Below are positions 8,287 to 16,054 of a stretch of DNA of 64,000 nucleotides, one piece after another. A program made the translations under genes and the position numbers. How positions within the stretch are numbered: the stretch's first letter is position 1; every line of letters begins with the position of its first letter. The stretch comes from Candidatus Microthrix subdominans (GTDB taxonomy: Bacteria > Actinomycetota > Acidimicrobiia > Acidimicrobiales > Microtrichaceae), in contig JADJZA010000006.1 in assembly GCA_016719385.1 (NCBI GenBank), positions 1 through 64,000 of the forward strand, written 5' to 3'. The notes under the pieces are model-generated. The model searched no databases. It saw only the letters and a list, made by a program, of their open reading frames with translations, and was not told the DNA's origin.

Positions 8287-10586
8287 TGTGAGGGGTCCGG
8301 GCTGTGCCGCCAAGGGTCGTGGCGTTCGACGTATCTGGGGGTCATGGTCGGGTTGGTGTGGCGGAGATGCCTGGAGATCTCTGCGATGTCGAGGCCCTCG
8401 GTGTAGGCGTAGGACGCCCAAGATCGGCGCAGCGAGTGAACAGCGGGGACCGTTTCGAGCCCGGCGCGAACGGCGGTTCGTCGGAGCCGGTAGCGGACCG
8501 AGTCATAGCTCACCGGCCCGTTGGCGCCCTGGTGGCGGGCGAGCAGAGGAGCGTCGGGGTCGTTGACCGTCCGCCATTCGTTGAGAAGCCCAACCATTGG
8601 CCGCAGACCGGGCTGGTCATCAAGACGGACTCGCTCGGGGCGGCGTCCACGCTGGTTCTGTTTCGAAGCGCTCATGCGGGCAACGACAACCTTGTCGTCG
8701 ATCGTGGTGAAGTCGTCGAGGCGGAGCCGGAGCAGGTCGTTGCCTCGCAACGCGCCGGTGAACCCAAACACCACGGTGATCTCGTCACGCAACGCCCTCC
8801 AATCACCAGTGCACTGGTATTCGGCACGCGCAGCGTCCGCCATGGCTGCGATCTCGCTGATCGTGAGGATGGGTGCCGGGTGGGCCGGGCGACGGTCTGT
8901 GCGTCGTGCCCCCTCGAGGATGGCGGCGGTGGCACTCGTCAGCCCACCAACCTGGGCGTTCCGGCCGAGGTGGACCGCCCGTATCGCAGCGAGGTAGCCG
9001 GTGATCGAACTCACGCTCAGCCCGTCACGCTGGCGGGCAGCGACAAACAGCGCGACGTGATCGGGATCTGCTGGGAACGGAGCGAACCCGTGCTCTTCCG
9101 CCCAGTTGCTCCAGGTGTTCCACGAACTGGTGTAGCCGTGAAGTGTCGATGGCGCATAGTCGGCCTTGGCCACCAGCCTGTCCGCTTGGTCCACCAACTG
9201 GTCCAACGGTTCGGCGGCGAATTCGGCAGTCTGGGTGGGCAACGGACGGTCTGGGGTGGCGGTCACCACCGTCGGGTCGAGAAACGAACTGGGATCGAGA
9301 ACGTGGACACCAAGGTCCTCGATGTATCGGCCTGTGATCTCGGGGCCGGTGTGGCGGAGTCGCACCATGATCGACTCGAGCGCGCCGTCGCCACCGTTCA
9401 ACCATGAATGAGTGGCCCATGACCGACGCAGCGAGTGGGCGGTCACCGACGACTCCACACCGGCACGTTGGGCCAGGGCGGCGAGAACCTTGCGGATCTC
9501 CCCCGCCGAGATCCCCCGGTCAGCTGTGATGCCGTGGTGGATCTGACCGAACAGCGGACCATCGTCGGGACCGCGGTAGTTGAACCAGTCTTGGAGCGCC
9601 GCGACCGGGCAGGACTCTTTGCCTGTCGCCGGTAGCGGAACGAAATCGGCATTCACCCCAGAGGTCTTGGACGAGGGGATCTTCAGGATGAACCTCTGGC
9701 GCTCCGGCAACCACTCCAGATCCTCGGCGCGGGCCTTGACGAGTTCCGCAGCACGCAAAGCACCGTGATAGCCCACAGCAACCAACGCCCGGTTACGCGA
9801 CGCGATTGCCCATGCCAGCCCACTGGTATCACCAACAGGATCCCACCCCTTCGCGCCCGTCGGGTTGGCCAGCCCAGGAGTGAACAGCATCTCGTCGCCG
9901 GACGAGTCGACCAAAACCTCGAGAGCTTCGACCGGACAGAACCGGAGCATCGCAAACCGCTCCAAACGCACCTCAACCGCCGGAGTCGCCCCCGCTCGAC
10001 CAGCCGACTGAAGCGCCGGGACGTGAAGGATCGCGCCGAACGGAACCCAATCGATCCCATCGACGCGAATAGCCATCAACTGCCGAGGTGACAGCCCCGA
10101 CAAATGGCGCACCAACCGCGCCGAATAGTTGACGAGCTTTGCCGGGCGGACGATCCGACACATCGACTCCAAAGCACCCACCGACACCACCGGAGCGCCC
10201 TGCGCCCGGCGGGGCACCACCCGCTCCTGCATGCTCAGCACACGCCGGGCAAGATCGGTCACCTCCTCGATCGGTGGATCGGTTCGATGAACGTGATACC
10301 AACGGACAGCCGCCAGATTCGCACCGATCGCCGAAGGCGAGATCCCAGCACCCAACCGTGCCAGAACGAACGCCGCCGCATGATGCTCATTCGCTGGTAG
10401 CGGCGACACCCCATGGTGAGCACAAAAACGGGTCCACACACGCCAACGCCGCTCATACGATGCAGCCGTCTCCGACGCTGCCGCCCGACCACGATTCGTC
10501 AGCTCGTCCCGAGACTCCTCAGACGCTCGACGAACATCCGCCACATCGGCCGACTCTCCACCCGCATCACGACGCCCACCCGTCAC
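8283..10586 (-). CDS. Triple-catalytic-module tyrosine recombinase (767 aa)
   Basis: One uninterrupted frame encodes two fused recombinases. Order: core-binding domain 1 (about 35-120); a degenerate catalytic-like domain (about 135-240, with SGLSPRQLMAI where GxRxxEL is expected and no H-x-x-R); active-looking catalytic domain 1 with Arg278 (HGALRAAEL), Lys307, His384/Arg387 (AHSLRRSW), His412 and Tyr421; core-binding domain 2 (about 470-560); catalytic domain 2 with Arg614 (TGALRGNDL), Lys642, His717/Arg720 (VHSLRRSW), His743 and Tyr752. Ordinary members are 300-400 aa with one catalytic domain. The first half has the same core-binding/degenerate/active order as the gene downstream, which starts inside this gene's stop codon. 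Long frames with conserved motifs argue that the fusion is real. Its start at 10586 (MTGGRRDAGG) is plausible. Confidence 0.85.
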   Translation of the reverse strand: MTGGRRDAGGESADVADVRRASEESRDELTNRGRAAASETAASYERRWRVWTRFCAHHGVSPLPANEHHAAAFVLARLGAGISPSAIGANLAAVRWYHVHRTDPPIEEVTDLARRVLSMQERVVPRRAQGAPVVSVGALESMCRIVRPAKLVNYSARLVRHLSGLSPRQLMAIRVDGIDWVPFGAILHVPALQSAGRAGATPAVEVRLERFAMLRFCPVEALEVLVDSSGDEMLFTPGLANPTGAKGWDPVGDTSGLAWAIASRNRALVAVGYHGALRAAELVKARAEDLEWLPERQRFILKIPSSKTSGVNADFVPLPATGKESCPVAALQDWFNYRGPDDGPLFGQIHHGITADRGISAGEIRKVLAALAQRAGVESSVTAHSLRRSWATHSWLNGGDGALESIMVRLRHTGPEITGRYIEDLGVHVLDPSSFLDPTVVTATPDRPLPTQTAEFAAEPLDQLVDQADRLVAKADYAPSTLHGYTSSWNTWSNWAEEHGFAPFPADPDHVALFVAARQRDGLSVSSITGYLAAIRAVHLGRNAQVGGLTSATAAILEGARRTDRRPAHPAPILTISEIAAMADAARAEYQCTGDWRALRDEITVVFGFTGALRGNDLLRLRLDDFTTIDDKVVVARMSASKQNQRGRRPERVRLDDQPGLRPMVGLLNEWRTVNDPDAPLLARHQGANGPVSYDSVRYRLRRTAVRAGLETVPAVHSLRRSWASYAYTEGLDIAEISRHLRHTNPTMTPRYVERHDPWRHSPDPSQ

Positions 10587-10660
10587 AGATCGCTACCGGC
10601 TCGGAGACCAGCGGCATCTACAGCAACCCACCCCTACACACTAACCCCAACTAGAGCAAC

Positions 10661-11695
10661 CTACCGACCATTCGTAGACCAGTGCCAGGATTCGACGGGC
10701 CAGTTCGTCAGCCCGAACCGCTTGCTGTTGGCCAGAAGCCATCGAGAGCATTGGTCGCCGAGTCGGACCGTCCCGTCACCGCAGGTGAAGTCGATCGCCA
10801 ACCCCCGTTCGTGCATGGACGTGCCTGGGCGTGCTGTCGGGGGACTGCATGCGGTGCTGGGCTTCTGGTAGATGTCGTAGTTGGACGTGCCGCAGTTGGC
10901 GCGACGTGTTCTGATCTGCCCGGCCGGATCCCGGTAGCCGCCACCACCCAACGGCAGCCCCGCACCCTGGGCGGCGTTGAAGAGCGCTGCGACGTTGGCT
11001 GCCAAGCACCGGTTGACCGTGGTGGTGCCTCGCCGGTGGCGCACGGGAACCGTCTGGTTCTCCGGGACGCCTCCAGACACGGCTGCGCATTCTGTCGGGC
11101 CTCCTGGCATGGCGGCGCCACCTTCCCCCGCCGGCCCGGGCAGGCACGTCCCTGCATCGCTACCGAGCTTGGTGAGCTGGGCCACTGCGGCCGTGGCCTG
11201 CGCCATGTACTTGGTGTGGAGGCCCTTCTTCCAGGTCACCCACGAGCCCCAGCCACCGCCCCAGCTCTGGCTCTCCTCCCAGATGCTGTGAGCCATGCGG
11301 GCGTTGTCCCACGGGTTGGCCCAGTCACCGGTCGCCATCTGTTCGGGGTGGTAGTACCCGTTGATCTGCCAGAGCCCGTAGTCGACGCTGCGGTGCTTGT
11401 CGGTGTTCTGATTCGTGAGGTGCGGCCGGTGGCTGCTCTCGGCCGAGGCGACGGCCACGGCGATGGTCAGGTCTGGCCCGGTGAACCCGGCTGCTGCGGC
11501 GACCTGAGCGACGTGGACCGCGTCGAGCGTGTCCGGCCACGGGCCGACGGCAGGCAGCCCCTGTCCCGGTGGGAGGACACACGAGACACCGCCGGCGGCG
11601 CTTGCTGCCGCTGCTGACTGCTGGGAGTAGCCCATCCCCATCATGGCGCCGCCACCAAGAACGACCATGGCGATCACTGCTGCGAGAAACTTCAT
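10661..11695 (-). CDS. Secreted lytic transglycosylase-like + M15 D-Ala-D-Ala carboxypeptidase fusion
   Basis: 344 aa. An N-terminal hydrophobic signal or anchor (FLAAVIAMVVLGGGAMMGMGY) is followed by a lysozyme/SLT-like domain at about 70-165 (AVAVASAESSHRPHL, YGLWQINGYYHPEQM, WGSWVTWKKGLHTKYM) with a likely catalytic Glu in ASAESS. A C-terminal peptidase M15 (VanY-type) domain at about 225-344 shows SMHERGLAIDFTC and WHWSTNG, the zinc and catalytic ligands of the family. The product should cut both glycan and peptide in peptidoglycan outside the membrane. Such double hydrolases are common on actinobacterial conjugative elements, fitting the island, although no other conjugation gene is visible. 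It stands alone, 74 bp upstream of the recombinases. Confidence 0.75.
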   Translation of the reverse strand: MKFLAAVIAMVVLGGGAMMGMGYSQQSAAAASAAGGVSCVLPPGQGLPAVGPWPDTLDAVHVAQVAAAAGFTGPDLTIAVAVASAESSHRPHLTNQNTDKHRSVDYGLWQINGYYHPEQMATGDWANPWDNARMAHSIWEESQSWGGGWGSWVTWKKGLHTKYMAQATAAVAQLTKLGSDAGTCLPGPAGEGGAAMPGGPTECAAVSGGVPENQTVPVRHRRGTTTVNRCLAANVAALFNAAQGAGLPLGGGGYRDPAGQIRTRRANCGTSNYDIYQKPSTACSPPTARPGTSMHERGLAIDFTCGDGTVRLGDQCSRWLLANSKRFGLTNWPVESWHWSTNGR

Positions 11696-11813
11696 GACCC
11701 AGCTGCTAGCGCCAGCTTGTGGGACTGACCCGCAGGAGACGATGCGCTCCGGAGTTTCAAACGTGAAATTACGTTCGTTTGCCTGTGAAATAGTCCACAG
11801 CCGATCGGTTTGA

Positions 11814-12461
11814 GTGATCGCGGCCGGGTTCTTAGCGTCGGCGTTCGTGGACTACGACCCCGACCTCGTCGACGAACTGATGCACTACGCCCTGATGTCG
11901 GCCGATGGGCTGAAGGCGGCGGTGGCGCTTGCTCCGTCGGAACCTCACACTCCAACGCTCGAGGAGCGAGCCGTCCGCTGGCGGCTCTACATCCACCGAT
12001 CTGCGGTGATGCTTCCCCCTGAGTGGTGCGAGCTGGTTCAGCGCTCCTCGACCGATGTTTTAGCGACCGCGCGGCGGCTGCGGAAGGTCAGCGGCGCTGA
12101 TGAACTCCGGCTCGTCGAGGCGCTCGCCACCCGCAACTCGATGTCGGCTCGGGCCATGCTCGCCGTGCAGTCCCGGATGGACACCCGAGTAGTGGAGGAC
12201 GTGCGGGCAGCCTTCGCCGGCGAAGCCGACCTGGTGGTGGCGGTACGGCTGGAGTGGCCACTGCGCATGGCGCTGTGCATGGGGCGCCACATGTTGAACG
12301 AGTGGCTTGGGCAATGGGAGGTGGCGATCAGCGGATTGGAAACCATGACCCGGATCGACCTGGCCGCCGAAGAACTCCTCAGAGGCACCCACAAGTCCGA
12401 TGGGCTGGGGTCCGAAGCGGAGATCCGGCAAGTGACCGAGACATTGAGAGGATTGCTATGA
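11814..12461 (+). CDS. Unknown protein translationally coupled to P450
   Basis: Up to 215 aa, mostly alpha-helical by composition, with no signal peptide, transmembrane segment or recognised motif. Conserved-looking stretches are LEERAVRWRLYIHRSAVMLP and LVVAVRLEWPLRMALCMGRH. Its stop codon overlaps the start of the P450 gene (ATGA at 12458-12461), so the two proteins are very likely made together and may act in one pathway, for example as partner, chaperone or substrate-handling protein. GTG at 11814 gives the longest frame, but GTG at 11847 (VDYDPDLVDE) is equally plausible, and neither has a strong ribosome binding site. The divergent promoter region shared with the wall hydrolase lies at 11696-11813. 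Confidence 0.65.
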   Translation: MIAAGFLASAFVDYDPDLVDELMHYALMSADGLKAAVALAPSEPHTPTLEERAVRWRLYIHRSAVMLPPEWCELVQRSSTDVLATARRLRKVSGADELRLVEALATRNSMSARAMLAVQSRMDTRVVEDVRAAFAGEADLVVAVRLEWPLRMALCMGRHMLNEWLGQWEVAISGLETMTRIDLAAEELLRGTHKSDGLGSEAEIRQVTETLRGLL

Positions 12462-13597
12462 CGCTCGACAAACTGGAACTCCGCAGCGACGAGTGGTTGA
12501 ACGACCCGCCCGGGTACGTGCACCGACACGGGTGGCCCGGACCAGTGCGGCTTGCGCCGTGGGGCGACCTCATCGTGGGCAGCCGGGAGCTGATCTCATC
12601 GCTGGGGAAGGCCCCCTGGCGGGCCTGCTCGATCGAGTACCTGAGCTTCGGTGAGATCGTCTCCGGTCCGGCCTGGGAGATCGCCCAGCGGATCTCGTCG
12701 TTCGCCGACGAGGACCGGCACCGGGAGCTGCGCGGCCCGGTCGAGGCCCCCTTCACCAAGGGGTCGATCCTTGAGCTGGGCGACACGGTCCGAACGATCG
12801 CCCGCGAGATCGTGGGCGAACTCGCACCGGGTGACGACCTGGGCGACGCTGCCCAGCGGTTCGCCGGCTTGGTGTTTCAGCAGGTGCTGGGTCTGCGTGA
12901 CCTCGAGGTGCTGGTCGCCGAGGCACGCAACTTTGCGAAGATCTGGACCTTCGAGTCGGTCAGCCATCGGGATGAACTCGAGGCGGCGTGCGTCCGCCTG
13001 TCGGAGATGGCCGACGAGGTGCTGAAGGCACCGTCGACACCGCTGGCCACGGGGATTGCAACGGCGGAGCTGTCCGACGCCGAGCGGGTCGCCCTCATCG
13101 TTCAGATGCTGGTCGCCGGCTGGGAGACGACCGCCGCTCAATCGGCGATCCTCGGGTGGCAGATGTGCGGTTCGACGTCGGAGCGGGACCGCTGGTGGGC
13201 GGGTGAGTGGGATGACGACCAGGTGGTCGAGGAGGTGCTGCGGTACCGGTCCTCGCCCGGCGCATTCGTCCGCGTCGCCTCCGAGGACACCGAGATCGCG
13301 GGGCACCCGGTAGCCGAAGGTGACCGAGCGCTCGCGCTGCTGTGGGCCGGGAACATGGACCCGGACGTCTACACCGATGCGACGACCTTCGATCCATCCC
13401 GCTGGCCCGATGCCACCCCGCACCTCTCGTTCGGTGTCGGGCAACACAAGTGCCTGGGCCTCCACCTCGCCCGGCTCGAGCTGGCCGAGTGGGCCAAGGC
13501 GCTGCGCGAGCGGCGGGTGATGGTGGACCGGTCGCCGGACTGGCCGGAGAGCTACCCGCTACGACCCGGGCCGCTCCCCGTCGTCGACGTCGGCTGA
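12458..13597 (+). CDS. Cytochrome P450 (379 aa)
   Basis: Key P450 motifs appear in order: an I-helix stretch LVAGWETTAAQSAI (the usual A/GGxxT core here reads AGWETT), the K-helix ExxR in EEVLRYRS, a meander with FDPSRWPD, and the heme-binding loop SFGVGQHKCLGLHLARLE, whose Cys is the thiolate ligand. It is a soluble bacterial monooxygenase needing a ferredoxin/reductase not encoded nearby. At 379 aa it is slightly short for the family (about 400). It starts at ATG 12458, overlapping the stop of the unknown upstream gene; a longer open frame upstream only shadows that gene. Its 3' end overlaps the convergent integrase gene by 39 bp. The substrate cannot be read from sequence. Location on the island suggests horizontal gain. 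Confidence 0.85.
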   Translation: MTLDKLELRSDEWLNDPPGYVHRHGWPGPVRLAPWGDLIVGSRELISSLGKAPWRACSIEYLSFGEIVSGPAWEIAQRISSFADEDRHRELRGPVEAPFTKGSILELGDTVRTIAREIVGELAPGDDLGDAAQRFAGLVFQQVLGLRDLEVLVAEARNFAKIWTFESVSHRDELEAACVRLSEMADEVLKAPSTPLATGIATAELSDAERVALIVQMLVAGWETTAAQSAILGWQMCGSTSERDRWWAGEWDDDQVVEEVLRYRSSPGAFVRVASEDTEIAGHPVAEGDRALALLWAGNMDPDVYTDATTFDPSRWPDATPHLSFGVGQHKCLGLHLARLELAEWAKALRERRVMVDRSPDWPESYPLRPGPLPVVDVG

Positions 13598-14686
13598 GAG
13601 GCCCGCTCTCGCCCCGGCCAACAGGTCGCCGATGATCGTGGCTGCGCGGCGATCGCTCGCTGCCACGGGCGCGGTGTAGGTGCTCAGCGTGAGCTTTACG
13701 TCGTCGTGACCGAGCCGGTCCGCAACCGTACGCGGATCCATACCGGCTGCGATGAGCCAGGTGGCGGTCGCATGTCGAATGTCGTGGAAGCGGACGCCCT
13801 CGAGCTCGGGGAGCTGGGCTCGGACGTCAGCCCAGAGGTCGCTGATCCTGTCGGGCCTGATGGGGATGACCCCGTCGCGATCCCGCGACCACACCCAGGC
13901 GTTGTTCTGTCCCTCGTCCGCCTGGCGAGCCTTGTGCGCAGCCAGCGCTGCGAGCGTGCCCTCATCGAGGCTGATGACCTTCGTGCTGGACGTCTTGGTC
14001 TCCTTTGGGAGGCCGTTGCCTGGGGTTGAGTCGATCGACCGCCGGATGATGACGCTGTTCTTCTCGGTGTCGATGTCGCCCCATCGGAGGCCAGCGATCT
14101 CGCCACGGCGACAGCCGGTGCAGATCGCGAACTGCAGCACGGACGCGAACTCCGGGGTGGCGATCCGCATCGCCCGTTCCATGACGATCGGGGTGGGGAC
14201 GGTCGGCTCCCGCTTGGGGACCGACGGGGCCTGCATACGACGGAAGGGATTCATCTCGATGTAGCCCCATCGCTCGGCCAGCCCGAACATCGCCGAGAGG
14301 CTTCTGAAAGCGGCCAGCCCGCTGGGCCGGCCGTGCTCGGCGGTCACCCGCGAGATGATCGGGGCGAGCTTCCTGGCGGTGACCTCGTGAAGCTCCATCG
14401 GTAGAAGCGGAGTAAGCGCCTCCAGCTGGAGGATCCTCCGGTATGAGTGGACGGTTCTCGGTGCAAGCCGATCGGCGCAGTCGGCGAGCCAGATCTCCCG
14501 GAAGACACCGACAGTGGTCTCTTCATGACCCGACTGGGTGGCTCGCTCGTGTTCCTCGAGCATCGTCCGCCGCATGCGCTCCGCCGCTCGGCGCGATGAG
14601 ACGTTACGGCTCTTTCCGGCCACGCGGACCTGCCACTTGCCACCGGGCCGAGCCCGGATGCTTCCACTTGCAGACTTGGTGCTCAC
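13559..14686 (-). CDS. Phage-type tyrosine integrase (375 aa)
   Basis: A conventional integrase: an N-terminal AP2-like arm-binding segment (GSIRARPGGKWQVRVAGKSR), a SAM-like core-binding domain at about 60-155, and a catalytic domain with Arg (CTGCRRGEIAGLRW), His-x-x-Arg (FHDIRHATATW), His (RLGHDD) and the nucleophile Tyr (LSTYTAP). Length is usual for actinobacterial prophage or ICE integrases. It lies 121 bp from the 3' end of tRNA-Thr, the likely attachment site, and reads away from it. It is unrelated in architecture to the two multi-module recombinases in the same island. Confidence 0.9.
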   Translation of the reverse strand: MSTKSASGSIRARPGGKWQVRVAGKSRNVSSRRAAERMRRTMLEEHERATQSGHEETTVGVFREIWLADCADRLAPRTVHSYRRILQLEALTPLLPMELHEVTARKLAPIISRVTAEHGRPSGLAAFRSLSAMFGLAERWGYIEMNPFRRMQAPSVPKREPTVPTPIVMERAMRIATPEFASVLQFAICTGCRRGEIAGLRWGDIDTEKNSVIIRRSIDSTPGNGLPKETKTSSTKVISLDEGTLAALAAHKARQADEGQNNAWVWSRDRDGVIPIRPDRISDLWADVRAQLPELEGVRFHDIRHATATWLIAAGMDPRTVADRLGHDDVKLTLSTYTAPVAASDRRAATIIGDLLAGARAGLSADVDDGERPGS

Positions 14687-14762
14687 GGGGCCCGATTCTA
14701 GGGGCCGATGGCGAGAATGTGGACTAAATTGTGGTCTGTAGCGGTGTTACGCTCCCGCAGCC

Positions 14763-14778
14763 GACCTTCAAAAAGGTC
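14763..14778 (-). terminator. Hairpin downstream of tRNA-Thr
   Basis: A perfect 6-bp stem GACCTT/AAGGTC with a 4-base loop lies 30 bp beyond the 3' end of tRNA-Thr, between the tRNA and the integrase. In the minus-strand transcript the loop side carries a short T-run. It could terminate the tRNA or lie in the attachment region. Confidence 0.4.
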
Positions 14779-14807
14779 CGGATGCCTTGGGAACACTGGG
14801 ATGTGAG

Positions 14808-14883
14808 TGGAGCCCGAGAGGAGAATCGAACTCCTGACCTGCTCATTACGAGTGAGCTGCTCTGCCGTCTGAGCTACCCGGGC
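14808..14883 (-). tRNA. tRNA-Thr (CGU)
   Basis: Minus-strand cloverleaf starting GCCCGGGTAGCTCAG, anticodon loop CTCGTAA (anticodon CGT), T-loop GTTCGATTC, and an encoded CCA end at 14810-14808. The acceptor pairs GCCCGGG with CTCGGGC (one G-T). It is the probable integration site of the island on its 3' side. Confidence 0.95.
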
Positions 14884-14913
14884 GAAGATCTCACCTTACC
14901 AGCGTGACGTCGC

Positions 14914-15921
14914 TCAGTTCCCCTCGGACTCGTTGGCGCTGCACAGCTCGATGAAGCGGGCGCCCTGGGCTTTGTAATGAGCGATGATTTTGGGAAGGGC
15001 CTCTACGGTCGCCCGACGTTCCCCACCGCCGTCGTGCGCCAGGATCAGCTGGCGCTGCCCAGGCACGGTGGCTCTGGCCAGAATTCTGCCGCTGTCGCGC
15101 ACCTTCCAGTCCTCGGTGTCGACGTCCCAGCCCATCAGGCCCAGGCCGTGCTTCTTGGCCGCTCGCAGGGTGTCGTCGTTGAACGAGCCGTAGGGCGCCC
15201 TGGCGCACTGCACCGTGCCTTTGCCCAACAGATCGTCGATGATCTTGGTCGAGTCGGCCAGTTGTGCCTCCGCTGCGGCAGGCGACAGCGTCTTCAGGTC
15301 CTTGTGGTCCATCGTGTGACTGCCGACCGAGAAGCCGGCATCGGCGACCAGCCGAGCATCGTCGGGACGCTCTTGCACGTTCTGACCAAGGAAGAAGAAG
15401 GTCGCCGGCACCTTCTCTTTCTTCAGGATCTCCACCATCTCGGCGGTGTACTTCGAGGGCCCGTCGTCGAAGGTGAGAGCAATCACCGGCGCCTGCTCCC
15501 CTTCGAGCATCGGCATCGTCAGCAGTTCGTGTACCTCGGAACCGGGCATTGGGGCAGAGCCGTTCCAGACGCCCCGCTCCGGCAAAGTGGCCGCCTCGAT
15601 CGCCCGCTTTTTCTCCTCCGCCTGGCGCTTCTCCTCGGCCTCTCGTGCAATCTTCTCCGCCTGACGAACAAGCGCTACCTCTACCGGGGTGCTGACGAGG
15701 GCCTCCGATGAAGCCTCAGGAAGTTCTCCAACCACCGACAGGGAAGTCAGTACGGGCTGTGGGCCACTGGCCTGCTCGGTTCGACCGTTGGCCTGCGTGA
15801 CCCCTCGCCACCCGGCGGCGCTTAGCGTCACCACGACAACAGCGACCAGCGCCACCTTCAGAGCGAGCAGCGTGCGGCCATCGGATCGCTCGTGAGTGTT
15901 CTCGACGCTCGGTTGGGTCAC
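14914..15921 (-). CDS. Membrane-anchored polysaccharide deacetylase (NodB family)
   Basis: 335 aa with a GTG start. A short cytoplasmic N-terminus and one membrane segment (TLLALKVALVAVVVVTLSAA) are followed by a linker and coiled, Lys/Glu-rich stretch (residues about 80-110) that sets the enzyme off the membrane. The NodB domain fills the C-terminal half with all five motifs: TFDDGP, SHTMDH, RAPYGS, DVDTEDW and LAHDG. The family removes N-acetyl groups from peptidoglycan or other surface glycans using a divalent metal held by the Asp and two His residues seen here. It stands alone, just inside the core chromosome. The substrate cannot be decided. Confidence 0.9.
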   Translation of the reverse strand: MTQPSVENTHERSDGRTLLALKVALVAVVVVTLSAAGWRGVTQANGRTEQASGPQPVLTSLSVVGELPEASSEALVSTPVEVALVRQAEKIAREAEEKRQAEEKKRAIEAATLPERGVWNGSAPMPGSEVHELLTMPMLEGEQAPVIALTFDDGPSKYTAEMVEILKKEKVPATFFFLGQNVQERPDDARLVADAGFSVGSHTMDHKDLKTLSPAAAEAQLADSTKIIDDLLGKGTVQCARAPYGSFNDDTLRAAKKHGLGLMGWDVDTEDWKVRDSGRILARATVPGQRQLILAHDGGGERRATVEALPKIIAHYKAQGARFIELCSANESEGN

Positions 15922-16054
15922 GCGCTATCACCTCGGAGGTTGAGATCGGCTTACGGCACTGAACGCGACGAAGCCACCAGATGTGTTCGACGGAGTTGTC
16001 CGAACCTTACACCCCGATAAGAGGCTCGGGCCGCCATGCCCAGGGCGCCGTCGG

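Larger units (their letters stand above)
1..14807. mobile_element. Putative integrated island abutting tRNA-Thr (left end outside window)
   Basis: Everything left of the tRNA-Thr gene at 14808-14883 looks accessory: a defence-like methylase/helicase pair, an HNH nuclease, three tyrosine recombinase genes, a secreted wall hydrolase of the kind common on conjugative elements, and a P450. A conventional integrase lies 121 bp from the 3' end of the tRNA, the usual place for an element that uses a tRNA 3' end as attB. To the right, core genes (holB, tmk, topA) follow at once. I did not find a second copy of the tRNA 3' end on the left, so the other boundary is not placed. There may also be more than one element stacked here. 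Confidence 0.5.
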
